Shown here: positions 52,624 through 61,672 of the stretch, in pieces | How positions within the stretch are numbered: position 1 is the first letter of the stretch | Layout of the letters: every line of letters starts with the position of its first letter | DNA from: Dongia_A sp035695765 | Lineage (GTDB): Bacteria > Pseudomonadota > Alphaproteobacteria > Dongiales > Dongiaceae | Direction: 5' to 3' | DNA length: 64,000 nucleotides | Assembly (NCBI GenBank): GCA_035695765.1 | Contig: DASRRI010000110.1 | Location: forward strand, 1 to 64,000 | Program-made: the position numbers and the translations under genes | The notes under the pieces: generated by a model | Seen by the model: only the letters and a program-made list of their open reading frames with translations | What the model was told of the DNA's origin: nothing | The model's database searches: none

Positions 52624-53933
52624 GCAAGTTCTTCGGACCGGAGCAGCCGATCCCCTATGAGGGGCCTAGCTCCAAGAACCCCCTCGCCTTCAAATACTAC
52701 GACCCTGACAAGAAAGTGCTGGGCAGGCGCATGGAGGATCATCTGCGCTTCGCCGTCTGCTATTGGCACAGCTTCGTCTGGCCGGGCACGGACCCGTTTG
52801 GCGGCGACAGCTTCCAGCGCCCCTGGATGCAGGCTGGCGACCCGATGCAGCTGGCGCGGCAGAAAGCCGACGTGGCGTTCGAGATGTTCCGCCTGCTGCG
52901 CGCGCGTTTCTTTACATTCCATGATCGTGACGTCGCGCCGGAAGGATCAACGATCTCCGAATCCAATCGCAACGTGCACCAGATCGCGGACCTCTTCGCG
53001 CGCAAAATGGAGGAGACCAAGGTCGGCCTGCTCTGGGGCACTGCCAACCTCTTCTCCAACCGACGCTACATGGCGGGCGCCGCCACCAACCCCGATCCCG
53101 ATGTGTTCGCCTACGCGGCCGCTCAGGTGAAGAACGTGCTCGAGGTCACGCACGAGCTGGGTGGGATGAATTATGTACTGTGGGGCGGGCGCGAAGGCTA
53201 CGAGACCCTGCTCAACACCGACCTCAAGCGCGAGATGGACCAGTACGGCCGCTTCCTCTCCCTGGTCGTCGAACACAAGAAGAAGATCGGATTCAAGGGC
53301 ACCATCCTGATCGAGCCCAAGCCGCGCGAGCCAACCAAGCACCAGTATGATTTCGACGTTGCTTCGGTCTATGGGTTCCTGAAACGCTATGGGCTCGAAA
53401 ACGAAGTGAAGGTCAATATCGAGGCCAACCACGCCACGCTCGCCGGTCACTCCTTCGAGCATGAGATTGCGCTGGCGGTCGCACTGGGCATTTTCGGCTC
53501 GATCGACCTCAATCGCGGCGATGCGCAGCTGGGCTGGGATACGGACCAGTTCCCGAGCAATATCCCCGAGATTGCGTACGCGATGTACCATATTGTCCAA
53601 GGCGGTGGCTTCACGACCGGCGGGCTCAATTTCGATGCCAAGATCCGGCGGCAATCGCTGGATCCGGACGATCTGCTCCACGGCCATATCGGCGGCATGG
53701 ACGTGGGCGCGCGCGGTCTGCTGATCGCCGCCAAGATGGTCGAGGATGGCGCCCTCGCCCGCCACGTGAAAGAGCGGTACGCGGCCTGGGATAGTCCGGA
53801 AGGAAAGGCTATTCTGTCGGGCGAGCGCTCGCTGGCGGATCTGGCGGCACGAGTCGAAGCGAAGAATACCGAGCCGCAGCCGCGGTCGGGCAAGCAGGAG
53901 TATCTCGAGAACCTGGTGAACAGCTACGTGTGA
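52620..53933 (+). CDS. xylA: Xylose isomerase
   Basis: A 437-residue class II (E. coli-like) xylose isomerase, interconverting D-xylose and D-xylulose in the cytoplasm. FTFHDRDVAPEG holds the catalytic histidine (near 101), NIEANHATLAGHSFEHE is a metal-binding block and GSIDLNRGDAQLGWDTDQF the second. Length is normal. It overlaps xylB by 4 bases and needs Mg or Mn ions. It confirms a pentose route in this operon. Confidence 0.96.
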   Translation: MSKFFGPEQPIPYEGPSSKNPLAFKYYDPDKKVLGRRMEDHLRFAVCYWHSFVWPGTDPFGGDSFQRPWMQAGDPMQLARQKADVAFEMFRLLRARFFTFHDRDVAPEGSTISESNRNVHQIADLFARKMEETKVGLLWGTANLFSNRRYMAGAATNPDPDVFAYAAAQVKNVLEVTHELGGMNYVLWGGREGYETLLNTDLKREMDQYGRFLSLVVEHKKKIGFKGTILIEPKPREPTKHQYDFDVASVYGFLKRYGLENEVKVNIEANHATLAGHSFEHEIALAVALGIFGSIDLNRGDAQLGWDTDQFPSNIPEIAYAMYHIVQGGGFTTGGLNFDAKIRRQSLDPDDLLHGHIGGMDVGARGLLIAAKMVEDGALARHVKERYAAWDSPEGKAILSGERSLADLAARVEAKNTEPQPRSGKQEYLENLVNSYV

Positions 53934-53993
53934 TTATTCATTCGGCCGACGCGGCGCGAGACCGCGCGGCCGCTTCCACGGGAGGAACATTCC

Positions 53994-55055
53994 ATGGCGA
54001 TGACGACCATCAAGGGGCCGGCGATTTTCCTGGCCCAGTATGCCGGTGACAAGCCGCCGTTCAATTCGCTGGACTCGATCTGCGCCTGGGCGGCCAAGCT
54101 CGGCTTCAAGGGCGTGCAGATGCCGAGCTGGGACGCGCGGCTGTTCGATCTCAACAAGGCCGCCGAATCGCGCAGCTACTGCGACGACGTGAAGGGGACG
54201 GCAGCCAAGCACGGCATCCAGATCACCGAGCTGTCGACCCACCTGCAGGGCCAGCTGGTGGCGGTGCATCCGGCCTATGACGAGGCATTCGACGGCTTCG
54301 CTGCGCCCCAGGTGCGTGGCAATCCGAAGGCGCGGCAGGAATGGGCTGTGCAGCAATTGATGCTGGCCGCGAAGGCGTCCAAGAGTCTCGGCCTGACGGA
54401 GCACGCGACCTTCTCCGGCGCGCTGGCCTGGCCCTATTTCTATCCCTGGCCGCAGCGTCCGGCCGGTTTGGTCGAGACCGCGTTCGATGAATTGGCGAAG
54501 CGCTGGAAGCCGATCCTGGATGCCTTCGACGACGTCGGCGTCAACGTCTGCTACGAAGTCCATCCCGGCGAGGATCTGCATGACGGCGTGACGTTCGAGA
54601 TGTTCCTGGAGCGGGTGAAGAACCATCCGCGCTGCAACATCCTCTACGACCCGTCGCACTTCGTTCTGCAGGCGCTCGACTACCTGGACTACATCGACAT
54701 CTATCACGACCGCATCAAGATGTTCCACGTGAAGGATGCGGAGCTGAACCCGAACGGCCGCACCGGCGTCTATGGCGGGTATCAGAAATGGGTGGACCGC
54801 GCCGGGCGCTTCCGCTCGCTGGGCGATGGCCAGGTGGATTTCCGCGCCATTTTCTCCAAGTTTGCGCAGTACGGCTTCCAGGGCTGGGCTGTCCTTGAAT
54901 GGGAATGCTGCATCAAGGATGCCGAGCAAGGTGCCCGCGAAGGCGCCATCTTCATCCGCGATCACATTATCCAGGTGGCGGATAGGGCGTTCGACGATTT
55001 CGCGTCGGGTGGCGCGGACCTCGCCGCCAATCGGCGCATGCTGGGTATCCGATAA
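53994..55055 (+). CDS. Sugar phosphate isomerase/epimerase (AP endonuclease 2 fold)
   Basis: A 353-residue TIM-barrel protein of the xylose isomerase-like superfamily. VNVCYEVHPGEDLHDG (near 181-196), ILYDPSHFVLQ and MFHVKDAELNP hold the metal ligands. Proteins of this type isomerise or epimerise sugars or inositols and often pair with Gfo/Idh dehydrogenases, as here. The start follows GGGAGGAAC. It is 60 bases after xylA. The exact reaction is unknown. Confidence 0.85.
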   Translation: MAMTTIKGPAIFLAQYAGDKPPFNSLDSICAWAAKLGFKGVQMPSWDARLFDLNKAAESRSYCDDVKGTAAKHGIQITELSTHLQGQLVAVHPAYDEAFDGFAAPQVRGNPKARQEWAVQQLMLAAKASKSLGLTEHATFSGALAWPYFYPWPQRPAGLVETAFDELAKRWKPILDAFDDVGVNVCYEVHPGEDLHDGVTFEMFLERVKNHPRCNILYDPSHFVLQALDYLDYIDIYHDRIKMFHVKDAELNPNGRTGVYGGYQKWVDRAGRFRSLGDGQVDFRAIFSKFAQYGFQGWAVLEWECCIKDAEQGAREGAIFIRDHIIQVADRAFDDFASGGADLAANRRMLGIR

Positions 55056-55073
55056 GACAAGGGGGGAAACGAC

Positions 55074-56246
55074 ATGCCGATTGAAGGCCGCACCCGCGAG
55101 ACGGCGGACGCACGCGTTCGTCTGGGAATGGTCGGTGGCGGCGAAGGCGCCTTCATCGGCGCCGTCCATCGCCTCGCCGCGCGCATGGATGACCAGTACG
55201 TGCTCGTCGCCGGCGCATTGTCATCGACGCCGGAAAAGGCGCGCCGTTCGGGCGAAGCGCTCGGCCTCGCGCCGGACCGCATCTACGACGACTACGAGAC
55301 CATGGCGAAGCAAGAGGCCAAGCGGCCGGACGGCATCGAGGCCGTGGCGATCGTCACGCCCAACGACATGCACGCGCCGGTGTCGAAGGCGTTCCTGAAA
55401 GCCGGCATCCATGTGATCTGCGACAAGCCGCTGACGGTCAATCTCAAGGAGGCCGTGTCGCTCGAGAAGGCGGTGAAGCAGAGCGGCCGCATCTTTGCCC
55501 TGACGCACAACTACACCGGCTATCCCATGGTCCGTCACGCGCGGACGATGGTGGCGGCCGGTGAGCTCGGTCAGCTGCGTGTCGTGCAGGCGGAATATCC
55601 GCAGGACTGGCTGACGGAGAAGATCGAGGATACCGGCCAGAAGCAGGCCGTGTGGCGCAACGATCCAAAGCGCGCGGGCGCCGGCGGTTGTCTCGGCGAT
55701 ATCGGCACGCACGCCTATAATATCGCGTGTTTCGTCAGCGGCCTTGAGCTCGACGCGGTCAGCGCCGACCTCACCAGCTTCGTGAAGGGCCGCAAGCTCG
55801 ACGACAACGTGCATGTCATGATGCGCTTCAAGGGCGGCGCGAAAGGCATGCTATGGGCCAGCCAGGTCGCGCCGGGGAACGAGAATAACCTGAAGCTCCG
55901 CGTCTATGGCACCAAGGGCGGGATCGAATGGTGGCAGGAGCATCCCAACCAGCTGATCTGGTCGCCTTTCAACAAGCCGCCGCAGATCATCTCCCGCGGC
56001 ACGCCGGCCGTCGGCGTTGCCGGCGCGCGAATGACCCGCGTCCCGCCCGGCCATCCCGAAGGCTATCTGGAAGGTTTCGCAAACATCTATTCCGAGGTCG
56101 CCGCTGCCATCCGCGCGGTGCGGTCGAAGAAGAAACCTGACTCCGCCGTCATGTTCCCGACGGTCGAGGATGGCGTGCGCGGCGTCGCCTTCATCGAAGC
56201 CGCCGTGAAGTCGTCGGCCAAGGATGGCAAATGGGTGAAGGTGTGA
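55074..56246 (+). CDS. Gfo/Idh/MocA family oxidoreductase
   Basis: A 390-residue NAD(P)-dependent dehydrogenase: Rossmann domain with GMVGGGEGAFIGAVH, the conserved EKPLTV-like CDKPLTVNL (near 122) with the family lysine, and GGCLGDIGTHAYNIACF with the catalytic Asp/His. Substrates of this family are sugars, polyols or inositols. It starts 18 bases after the isomerase/epimerase gene with which it probably works. It is the last gene of the xyl operon. Confidence 0.88.
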   Translation: MPIEGRTRETADARVRLGMVGGGEGAFIGAVHRLAARMDDQYVLVAGALSSTPEKARRSGEALGLAPDRIYDDYETMAKQEAKRPDGIEAVAIVTPNDMHAPVSKAFLKAGIHVICDKPLTVNLKEAVSLEKAVKQSGRIFALTHNYTGYPMVRHARTMVAAGELGQLRVVQAEYPQDWLTEKIEDTGQKQAVWRNDPKRAGAGGCLGDIGTHAYNIACFVSGLELDAVSADLTSFVKGRKLDDNVHVMMRFKGGAKGMLWASQVAPGNENNLKLRVYGTKGGIEWWQEHPNQLIWSPFNKPPQIISRGTPAVGVAGARMTRVPPGHPEGYLEGFANIYSEVAAAIRAVRSKKKPDSAVMFPTVEDGVRGVAFIEAAVKSSAKDGKWVKV

Positions 56247-56250
56247 AGCG

Positions 56251-57006
56251 CTAGGCGTCATCCTTTTCGGCCTCATACGGCACCGCCTGCTCGGCCGCTT
56301 CCCAGATCGCGCGCATCACGGGCTTCTGGTGCTCTTCGTAGAGGTGGCCGACCAGGCCGGCGCAACGCGCGATCAGGCCGAAGCCGCGGGCGATTTCCGA
56401 TGGGACACCGCAATCGCAGAGGATGGCCGCGATCGCGCCGGTGGCGTTGATCGTGATGTGGCGGCCATAGACCGCGTCGATTGCGCTGCTGAGGGCTTCG
56501 ATCGCTGCGACGTGCCGGCCCGCGACTTTGCGGGTGCGCGTGAGCTCCAATAGGCGTTGCGCGCGCGGATCGTCTGGCTTGTGCGTCGGATGGCCAAAGC
56601 CGGGCAGCGGTGTCCGAGCGGCGCGGTGCTCGACGGCGATGCGGTTTGCTTCGGCGGCTCCATCTTCAGCGCCCACGATCCTTTGCAGCAGCGCTGCGCA
56701 GCCCTCCATGCTGCCGACAAACCGACTGCCGACACCCAGCAGGCCGGCGGCGACTGCGCCCTGCACCGCCTCCGGTGCGCTCGAATACGTGAGGCGCGCG
56801 GCCAGAACGCTCGGCGTCAAGCCATGCTCCATCAGTGCGACCAGGCAGGCATCGATCAACGCCGCCTGGTCTGCTGTGGGCATGCGGCCGAGGATCTGGA
56901 AATAGACCACCTCCGTGAAGCTGCGCTGGCCGATCAGTTCCTTGCACAGGCTCTTGCCGCGGATGAAAACATCCTCTGCGCTGTGGCTGGCAATGCTGGT
57001 TGTCAT
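56251..57006 (-). CDS. Citryl-CoA lyase-like protein (citrate synthase fold)
   Basis: A 251-residue protein of the citrate synthase superfamily, much shorter than citrate synthase (about 430). It keeps the catalytic-type histidines H61 (LMEHGLTPS) and H139 (PGFGHPTHKP). Short family members include citryl-CoA lyases, which cleave citryl-CoA to acetyl-CoA and oxaloacetate. The acid at the third catalytic position is not clear (GLVGHLYEEH). It follows an acyl-CoA synthetase gene after 10 bases, so the two probably work on one CoA ester. Confidence 0.72.
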   Translation of the reverse strand: MTTSIASHSAEDVFIRGKSLCKELIGQRSFTEVVYFQILGRMPTADQAALIDACLVALMEHGLTPSVLAARLTYSSAPEAVQGAVAAGLLGVGSRFVGSMEGCAALLQRIVGAEDGAAEANRIAVEHRAARTPLPGFGHPTHKPDDPRAQRLLELTRTRKVAGRHVAAIEALSSAIDAVYGRHITINATGAIAAILCDCGVPSEIARGFGLIARCAGLVGHLYEEHQKPVMRAIWEAAEQAVPYEAEKDDA

Positions 57007-57016
57007 GACGTGCCTT

Positions 57017-58606
57017 TCAGTCTTTCAATCGGCGTTCCAATTCGTGGCGCTGGATCTTGCCCGAGGCGCTGCGCGGGAACGCCTCGAACGGGATGAAGTG
57101 GATCGCCTTCGGCTGCTTGAAGCCGGCGAGCTGCTTGCGGCAGAGTTGGCGCAGCTCCTCTTCCGTCAACGCATCGTCTCGGCGCGCGACGAATGCGACC
57201 GGCACTTCGCCCCATTTCGGATCTGGTTGCCGGACTACAGCGGCATCGGCCACACGCGCATTGGATAGCAGAACACGCTCGATCTCGGCCGGATAGACGT
57301 TCTCCCCACCTGACTTGATGAGGTACTTCACGCGGTCGACGAAGTCGAGCGTGCCATCCGGGTTGCGGACGAACACGTCACCCATGTGGAACCAGCCGCC
57401 GCGGAAGTCCTTGGCGTTGGTGTCCGGCGCGCGCCAATAGCCGCTGAACAAAGTCGGCCCGCGCATGCACAGCTCGCCGGGCGTGCCCGTCGGCACGTCG
57501 CGATCCTCGGCATCGACCAGGCATACTTCGCAGAACGGGCTCTGCTGTTTCGACAGACTGGTTGGCGCGACACCGATGGGGATGAGATTGGACGAGCAAG
57601 GCGGACAGCCCGTCTCCGTCGCGCCGAAGGTGTTCGCGTAGGGCGCGCCCAGCAGGGTCGTCACCTCAGCGATCTCGGCCGGCGGCACCAGATCAGCCAT
57701 CACGCCGCACACTTTGACGCTCTTGGCGCGGATGGCAGCGCGCTTCAGCTCCGCCGCGAAGCGTCCGACCATGCCGGGCATAAGCAGCAGCCACCCCAGC
57801 TGCTCCATGGCGACGATCTCGGCCAGCCGCGCAACGTCGAAGCCGTCGACCACAAAAACGGTGCCGCCCGCCATCAAGGTACCGAGCGAGAACTCTGCGG
57901 CACCCATGTGATAGAGCGGCGACCATGCAACGAACGCGTCTTCGGCAGCGATGCCGAACTCGGCGCGCAGCACCATGTTGCGCGCGATCTCCGCGCGGTG
58001 GCTGATCACCGCGCCCTTGGGCAGACCCGTCGTGCCGCTGGTGTAGAGGATCAGCAATGGGGATTCAGGATCGAGCTCGTCAGGCGATCCAGCCGCACCG
58101 GTCGAATTCACCACGGCATCGTAGTCCGGCCCTAATGTCAGCACGGTCGGAATGCGGACTGAAAGCCGGCCGGCATGGCGCGGCGAAACCAGGATGGCCT
58201 CCGGCTCCACCAGTGTCAGGCAGTGCACCAGTTCCGGCGCCGCCAAGCGCCAGTTCTGGCAGGCGACGATCGCGCCGATCCAGGCAGCGGCCAGGAAAAG
58301 CTCCAGATATTCGAGACGGTTCTCGGACAGGATCGCGATCCGTGCGCCCTGCCCCACGGAGCGCTGCCGGAGCCAAGCGGCAAGCGCGCCTACGCGATGG
58401 CCGAGCTCGCCATAGGTCAGCCGGCGATCGCCCTCGACCAGCGCAATACGATCGGGATAAGTCCGCGCCTGCATCAGGAACAGGCCGGCGACGCTGCTCG
58501 CAGCAGCGCGGCGTACCAGCTTGTCCATTTCGGCGGCGCTCACGGATTCACCATCGCCCACTGCCCCGGCCCGTCCCTCAGGATTGGCATTTTGCAACGC
58601 CTGCAT
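57017..58606 (-). CDS. AMP-forming acyl-CoA synthetase
   Basis: A 529-residue class I adenylate-forming ligase. ILYTSGTTGLPKGAV (near 190) binds ATP, ANTFGATETG is the motif of the acid pocket and the C-terminal PRSASGKIQRHEL holds the catalytic lysine. An N-terminal extension of about 35 residues precedes the fold. It is first of a two-gene unit with the citryl-CoA lyase-like gene. The acid substrate cannot be told from the sequence. Confidence 0.9.
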   Translation of the reverse strand: MQALQNANPEGRAGAVGDGESVSAAEMDKLVRRAAASSVAGLFLMQARTYPDRIALVEGDRRLTYGELGHRVGALAAWLRQRSVGQGARIAILSENRLEYLELFLAAAWIGAIVACQNWRLAAPELVHCLTLVEPEAILVSPRHAGRLSVRIPTVLTLGPDYDAVVNSTGAAGSPDELDPESPLLILYTSGTTGLPKGAVISHRAEIARNMVLRAEFGIAAEDAFVAWSPLYHMGAAEFSLGTLMAGGTVFVVDGFDVARLAEIVAMEQLGWLLLMPGMVGRFAAELKRAAIRAKSVKVCGVMADLVPPAEIAEVTTLLGAPYANTFGATETGCPPCSSNLIPIGVAPTSLSKQQSPFCEVCLVDAEDRDVPTGTPGELCMRGPTLFSGYWRAPDTNAKDFRGGWFHMGDVFVRNPDGTLDFVDRVKYLIKSGGENVYPAEIERVLLSNARVADAAVVRQPDPKWGEVPVAFVARRDDALTEEELRQLCRKQLAGFKQPKAIHFIPFEAFPRSASGKIQRHELERRLKD

Positions 58607-58697
58607 ACTATCCGCGCGCGACGAAGGGGTGTAGGCTTATTGCAACGGCGCCGGTAACAATAGCGCCGATGCAGAACTTCGGTTTGGGAGGAGAATC

Positions 58698-59372
58698 ATG
58701 AAGCTTTACATGCATCCGGTGTCGATGACGAGCCGCCCGGTACGCCTGTTCATCGCGGAAACCGGCATCAATGTCGATGAGCAGGTCGTCGACCTCTTCA
58801 CTGGCGAGCACTACAAGGAGCCGTATCAATCCATCAATCCGAACCACATGGTGCCGCTCTTGGAAGACGGCGACTTTCGGCTGACCGAAAGCTCGGCGAT
58901 CCTCAAATATCTGGCTGACAAGTTTGATTCCCCGGCCTATCCCAAGGATCTGAAGAAGCGCGCCAAGGTCAACGAGGTGATGGACTGGATCAACAGCAAT
59001 TTCTACCGCGACTGGGCCTATGGCTTCATCTATCCGCAGGTCTTCCCGCACCATAAGCGGCAGACGGACGAGATTCATGCCGCGACCATCGAATGGGGCA
59101 AGGAACGCGCGCAGGGCTGGCTCAGCCTGCTCGACCAGCATTGGATCGGTCCCAACAAGCCCTATCTCACCGGCGATCAGATCACGATCGCGGACTATTT
59201 CGGGGCCGGGCTGGTGACCTTGGGCGAAGTCATCAAGTGCGACTTCACCAAGTATCCCAACGTCCAGCGCTGGCTGAACAACATGAAGAAGCTGAAGAGC
59301 TGGCCGAAGGTCAACGAGGTCTTCTACGGCCTGTGTGAATCGGTCAAGGAACAGAAGTTCAACGCCATCTAA
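58698..59372 (+). CDS. Glutathione S-transferase family protein
   Basis: A 224-residue GST: N-terminal thioredoxin fold (about 1-80) with the gamma-glutamyl binding LTESSAILKYLA, and helical C-domain ending around WPKVNEVFYGL. The catalytic residue is probably a Ser or Tyr near residue 9-12 (VSMTSRPVR). Its start has GGGAGGAG. It is divergent from the acyl-CoA synthetase gene by 91 bases and followed by a VOC protein after 31 bases, suggesting a small detoxification unit. Confidence 0.88.
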   Translation: MKLYMHPVSMTSRPVRLFIAETGINVDEQVVDLFTGEHYKEPYQSINPNHMVPLLEDGDFRLTESSAILKYLADKFDSPAYPKDLKKRAKVNEVMDWINSNFYRDWAYGFIYPQVFPHHKRQTDEIHAATIEWGKERAQGWLSLLDQHWIGPNKPYLTGDQITIADYFGAGLVTLGEVIKCDFTKYPNVQRWLNNMKKLKSWPKVNEVFYGLCESVKEQKFNAI

Positions 59373-59403
59373 GCGCCATGCGCGCATCGCGGTGGAGTAG
59401 AGC

Positions 59404-59898
59404 ATGATCAAAGGTTTGCATCACAACGCGTATCGCTGCCGGGATTCGGAAGAGACGCGGCGCTTCTATGAGGATTTCCTGGGTCTCCCGCTCTGCAACG
59501 TGCTGGAGATCAAGGAAACCAAGAGCGGCCGCAAGACCAGCACGCTCCATACGTTCTACAAGATGGATGATGGATCGTGCCTCGCCTTCTTCGAAGCGCC
59601 GGACATGGCGTTCGAGTTCAAGAAGCAGCACGATTATGACCTGCACATCGCGCTGGAGGTGCCGCGCGACGTGCTGGAAAAGATGATGGCGAAAGGCAAG
59701 GCGGCGGGCATCGAGACCCGCGGCATCTCCGATCACCAGTTCATCGATTCGATCTATTTCCGCGATCCGAATGGCTATGTCATCGAGCTGACTGCCAAGC
59801 GGCCCGGCCACGACGAAGCGATGGACCCGGCGAAGAACGACGCGCGCAGCAAGCTCGATTCCTGGCAAGCGACCAAGCGGCAGGCAAAGGCGAGCTGA
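59404..59898 (+). CDS. VOC family (glyoxalase/dioxygenase-like) protein
   Basis: A 164-residue single-VOC-domain protein (about 1-130). LHHNAYRCRD at the N-terminus and YFRDPNGYVIEL (near 117-128) carry the metal-binding His and Glu of the fold. Its C-terminal 30 residues are lysine- and alanine-rich and not part of the domain. It follows the GST gene and may act in glutathione-linked chemistry. Glyoxalase, fosfomycin-resistance and dioxygenase members share this fold. Confidence 0.83.
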   Translation: MIKGLHHNAYRCRDSEETRRFYEDFLGLPLCNVLEIKETKSGRKTSTLHTFYKMDDGSCLAFFEAPDMAFEFKKQHDYDLHIALEVPRDVLEKMMAKGKAAGIETRGISDHQFIDSIYFRDPNGYVIELTAKRPGHDEAMDPAKNDARSKLDSWQATKRQAKAS

Positions 59899-59922
59899 CG
59901 CGCAGGCAAGCGCGGCGAAGGC

Positions 59923-60459
59923 TCACAGCAAGCGTCGATCGAGCTCGGTATAGTGGGACGCCCAGGCGTCGAAAGCCTCCGCGGCACTCGAGTCCAGCGT
60001 GGTGATGAGCTGGACCACGAGCACCATCGAGACCGTCTCGTCGTCCTCCGAAAGCGGCAGGAACAGCACACGTGAGCGTCGGGCTACACGCTCCGCATCG
60101 GACATGCGGAACGTGTTCTCAATATAAATCGGGCGACACTCGCGCACACACTCGTCATAGACCGGGATCACATGATCGGCGAGGTGCGGCGGTAGAGCCT
60201 CGTGGACGAAGCGGCCCGCGAACTTGAGCCCACCGTGGAACTGCTCGAGCTCGGTGCCGACGACACGGTAGCGATATTGTCCCGGCCCGTGCACGTCGAC
60301 CAGCCGAATAAAGGGCAGCAAGCCCGGCATGTCGACCGGATCGAAGTCGGCGCGGCGTGGCATATGCCGCTCGCCGCGCTTGTGTTGCCAATAGGCAAAG
60401 GCGCTCCCCAGGCGAGCGTCGGGCAACGAGGGACGCGAGGATCGATCATCGATCGGCAT
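59923..60459 (-). CDS. PAS_5 domain protein (second copy)
   Basis: A 178-residue PAS_5 family protein with YWQHKRGERHMPRRADFDP (near 23-42) and a YRVVGTELE strand. It shares these blocks with the protein at 9972-10451 but is otherwise diverged. No output domain is fused. It is alone between the convergent VOC gene and the XRE regulator gene. Confidence 0.82.
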   Translation of the reverse strand: MPIDDRSSRPSLPDARLGSAFAYWQHKRGERHMPRRADFDPVDMPGLLPFIRLVDVHGPGQYRYRVVGTELEQFHGGLKFAGRFVHEALPPHLADHVIPVYDECVRECRPIYIENTFRMSDAERVARRSRVLFLPLSEDDETVSMVLVVQLITTLDSSAAEAFDAWASHYTELDRRLL

Positions 60460-60537
60460 TGCAAGGCCGCCGCCTGTGCCGAAAGATTAATGATGACTCT
60501 CTGCCCTGCGATCGTCAAACCAGAACGTCGCGCCGCC

Positions 60538-61122
60538 CTAGCTCGCGCGGCGCAGCACGGCGACCAGATACCGGCACGGTGTCCCGCCTGGATTCTCGAA
60601 CCGGCACTTGGCCGGTGGGCCGAGGCGTAGGCAATCCCCCGCGCGCAAGTCGTACTCTTGCGCTCCCTGCGTGAAGGAAAGCCGGCCGGCGATCACGACG
60701 ATCTGCTGGTCCTCGATGAAACTGAAGGCGTTTGCCGGATAGTCTAAGCGGGCCTTCGGCGGCAGCTCACCCCACACCAGCTCCAGCGGGCTCGGCGAGC
60801 CCGGTGGCGTCAAGGCGTGCCGCTCGAAACCGGTTTCCGGGTCGCGCCAGTGTTCCTGCTCCGCCTGGCGATTGAGCAGACGCTCCGCCCCCTGCTCCGC
60901 GCGCGCCAGCAATTGCGACAATGTCAGCCCGAAGGCGGATGACAATCTGCCCAATAGCGAAGCGGTCGGGCTGCTTTCGCCGCGCTCCACCTTGCTGATC
61001 ATGGCCCGGGAAACGCCGGATCGCTCGGCCACCTCATCAAGGCTCCAGCCACGGCCGGTCCGCTCGGCATGGATCCGGGCGGCGATCCGCTGATCGAGCG
61101 TGTCATCTAATATCGTAGACAT
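60538..61122 (-). CDS. XRE-cupin transcriptional regulator
   Basis: A 194-residue protein with a Cro/CI helix-turn-helix (SLDEVAERSGVSRAMISKVERG, about 24-46) and a C-terminal cupin (about 105-190). The family includes small-molecule-responsive repressors of metabolic genes. Its promoter appears to place the transcription start at the ATG, so the mRNA would be leaderless. It is divergent from a GNAT gene at 61172, a possible target. Confidence 0.9.
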   Translation of the reverse strand: MSTILDDTLDQRIAARIHAERTGRGWSLDEVAERSGVSRAMISKVERGESSPTASLLGRLSSAFGLTLSQLLARAEQGAERLLNRQAEQEHWRDPETGFERHALTPPGSPSPLELVWGELPPKARLDYPANAFSFIEDQQIVVIAGRLSFTQGAQEYDLRAGDCLRLGPPAKCRFENPGGTPCRYLVAVLRRAS

Positions 61123-61157
61123 ATAGGTCTTATAGTGGAATCATGGAAATGTGGCAA
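61118..61157 (-). promoter_or_regulatory. XRE-cupin promoter, probably leaderless, with operator-like repeat
   Basis: On the minus strand TTGCCA (61157-61152), 17 bases, TATAAG (61134-61129): five of six bases match at both hexamers. The start point would fall at about 61122, the first base of the ATG. GACATATAGGTC (61118-61129) is a near-palindrome covering the start codon and overlapping the -10, a good place for autorepression. Confidence 0.6.
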
Positions 61158-61171
61158 GCGCCGGAGCAACC

Positions 61172-61672
61172 ATGGATACAATCATTCGAGATGCACGCGA
61201 AAGCGATCTCACGGAGATGCTCGCGATCTATAACGATGCAGTGCTGACGACAACGGCGGTCTACGATTACACCGCGCGCTCGGCCGATCAGCAGGCCGCC
61301 TGGTTTCGGGTCAAGCAGGAGCAGCGCCTGCCGGTTCTGGTCGCCGAGACCGAGAGGGCGGTCGTCGGGTTCGCCAGCTACGGGCCCTTCCGCCCCTGGC
61401 CGGCCTATCTCCATTCGATCGAGAATTCGCTCTATGTCGCAGCCGATTGGCGGGGACGTGGGATCGGATCGCTGTTGCTGCCGGCGCTGATCCGGCGCGC
61501 CACCGAGCACGGCTCGCACACCATGATCGCGGGCATAGATGCGACCAACGAAGCGAGCCTCAGGCTGCATGCGAAATTCGGCTTCGAGCCGGTGGCGCGG
61601 TTCCGCGAGGTCGGCTGGAAGTTCGATCGCTGGCTTGACCTCACCTTCCTGCAGAAGATGCTGGAAGCCTAG
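61172..61672 (+). CDS. GNAT N-acetyltransferase (phosphinothricin acetyltransferase-like)
   Basis: A 166-residue acetyltransferase. Acetyl-CoA motif A is DWRGRGIGSLLLPALI (near 92-107), and the C-terminal NEASLRLHAKFGF is typical of Pat/YwnH-type enzymes that acetylate amino-acid analogues. The start is ATG 61172, with GGAG six to nine bases before it; a GTG at 61151 is in frame but less likely. Divergent from the XRE-cupin regulator by about 50 bases. The 3' end overlaps a small membrane protein gene by 4 bases. Confidence 0.87.
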   Translation: MDTIIRDARESDLTEMLAIYNDAVLTTTAVYDYTARSADQQAAWFRVKQEQRLPVLVAETERAVVGFASYGPFRPWPAYLHSIENSLYVAADWRGRGIGSLLLPALIRRATEHGSHTMIAGIDATNEASLRLHAKFGFEPVARFREVGWKFDRWLDLTFLQKMLEA

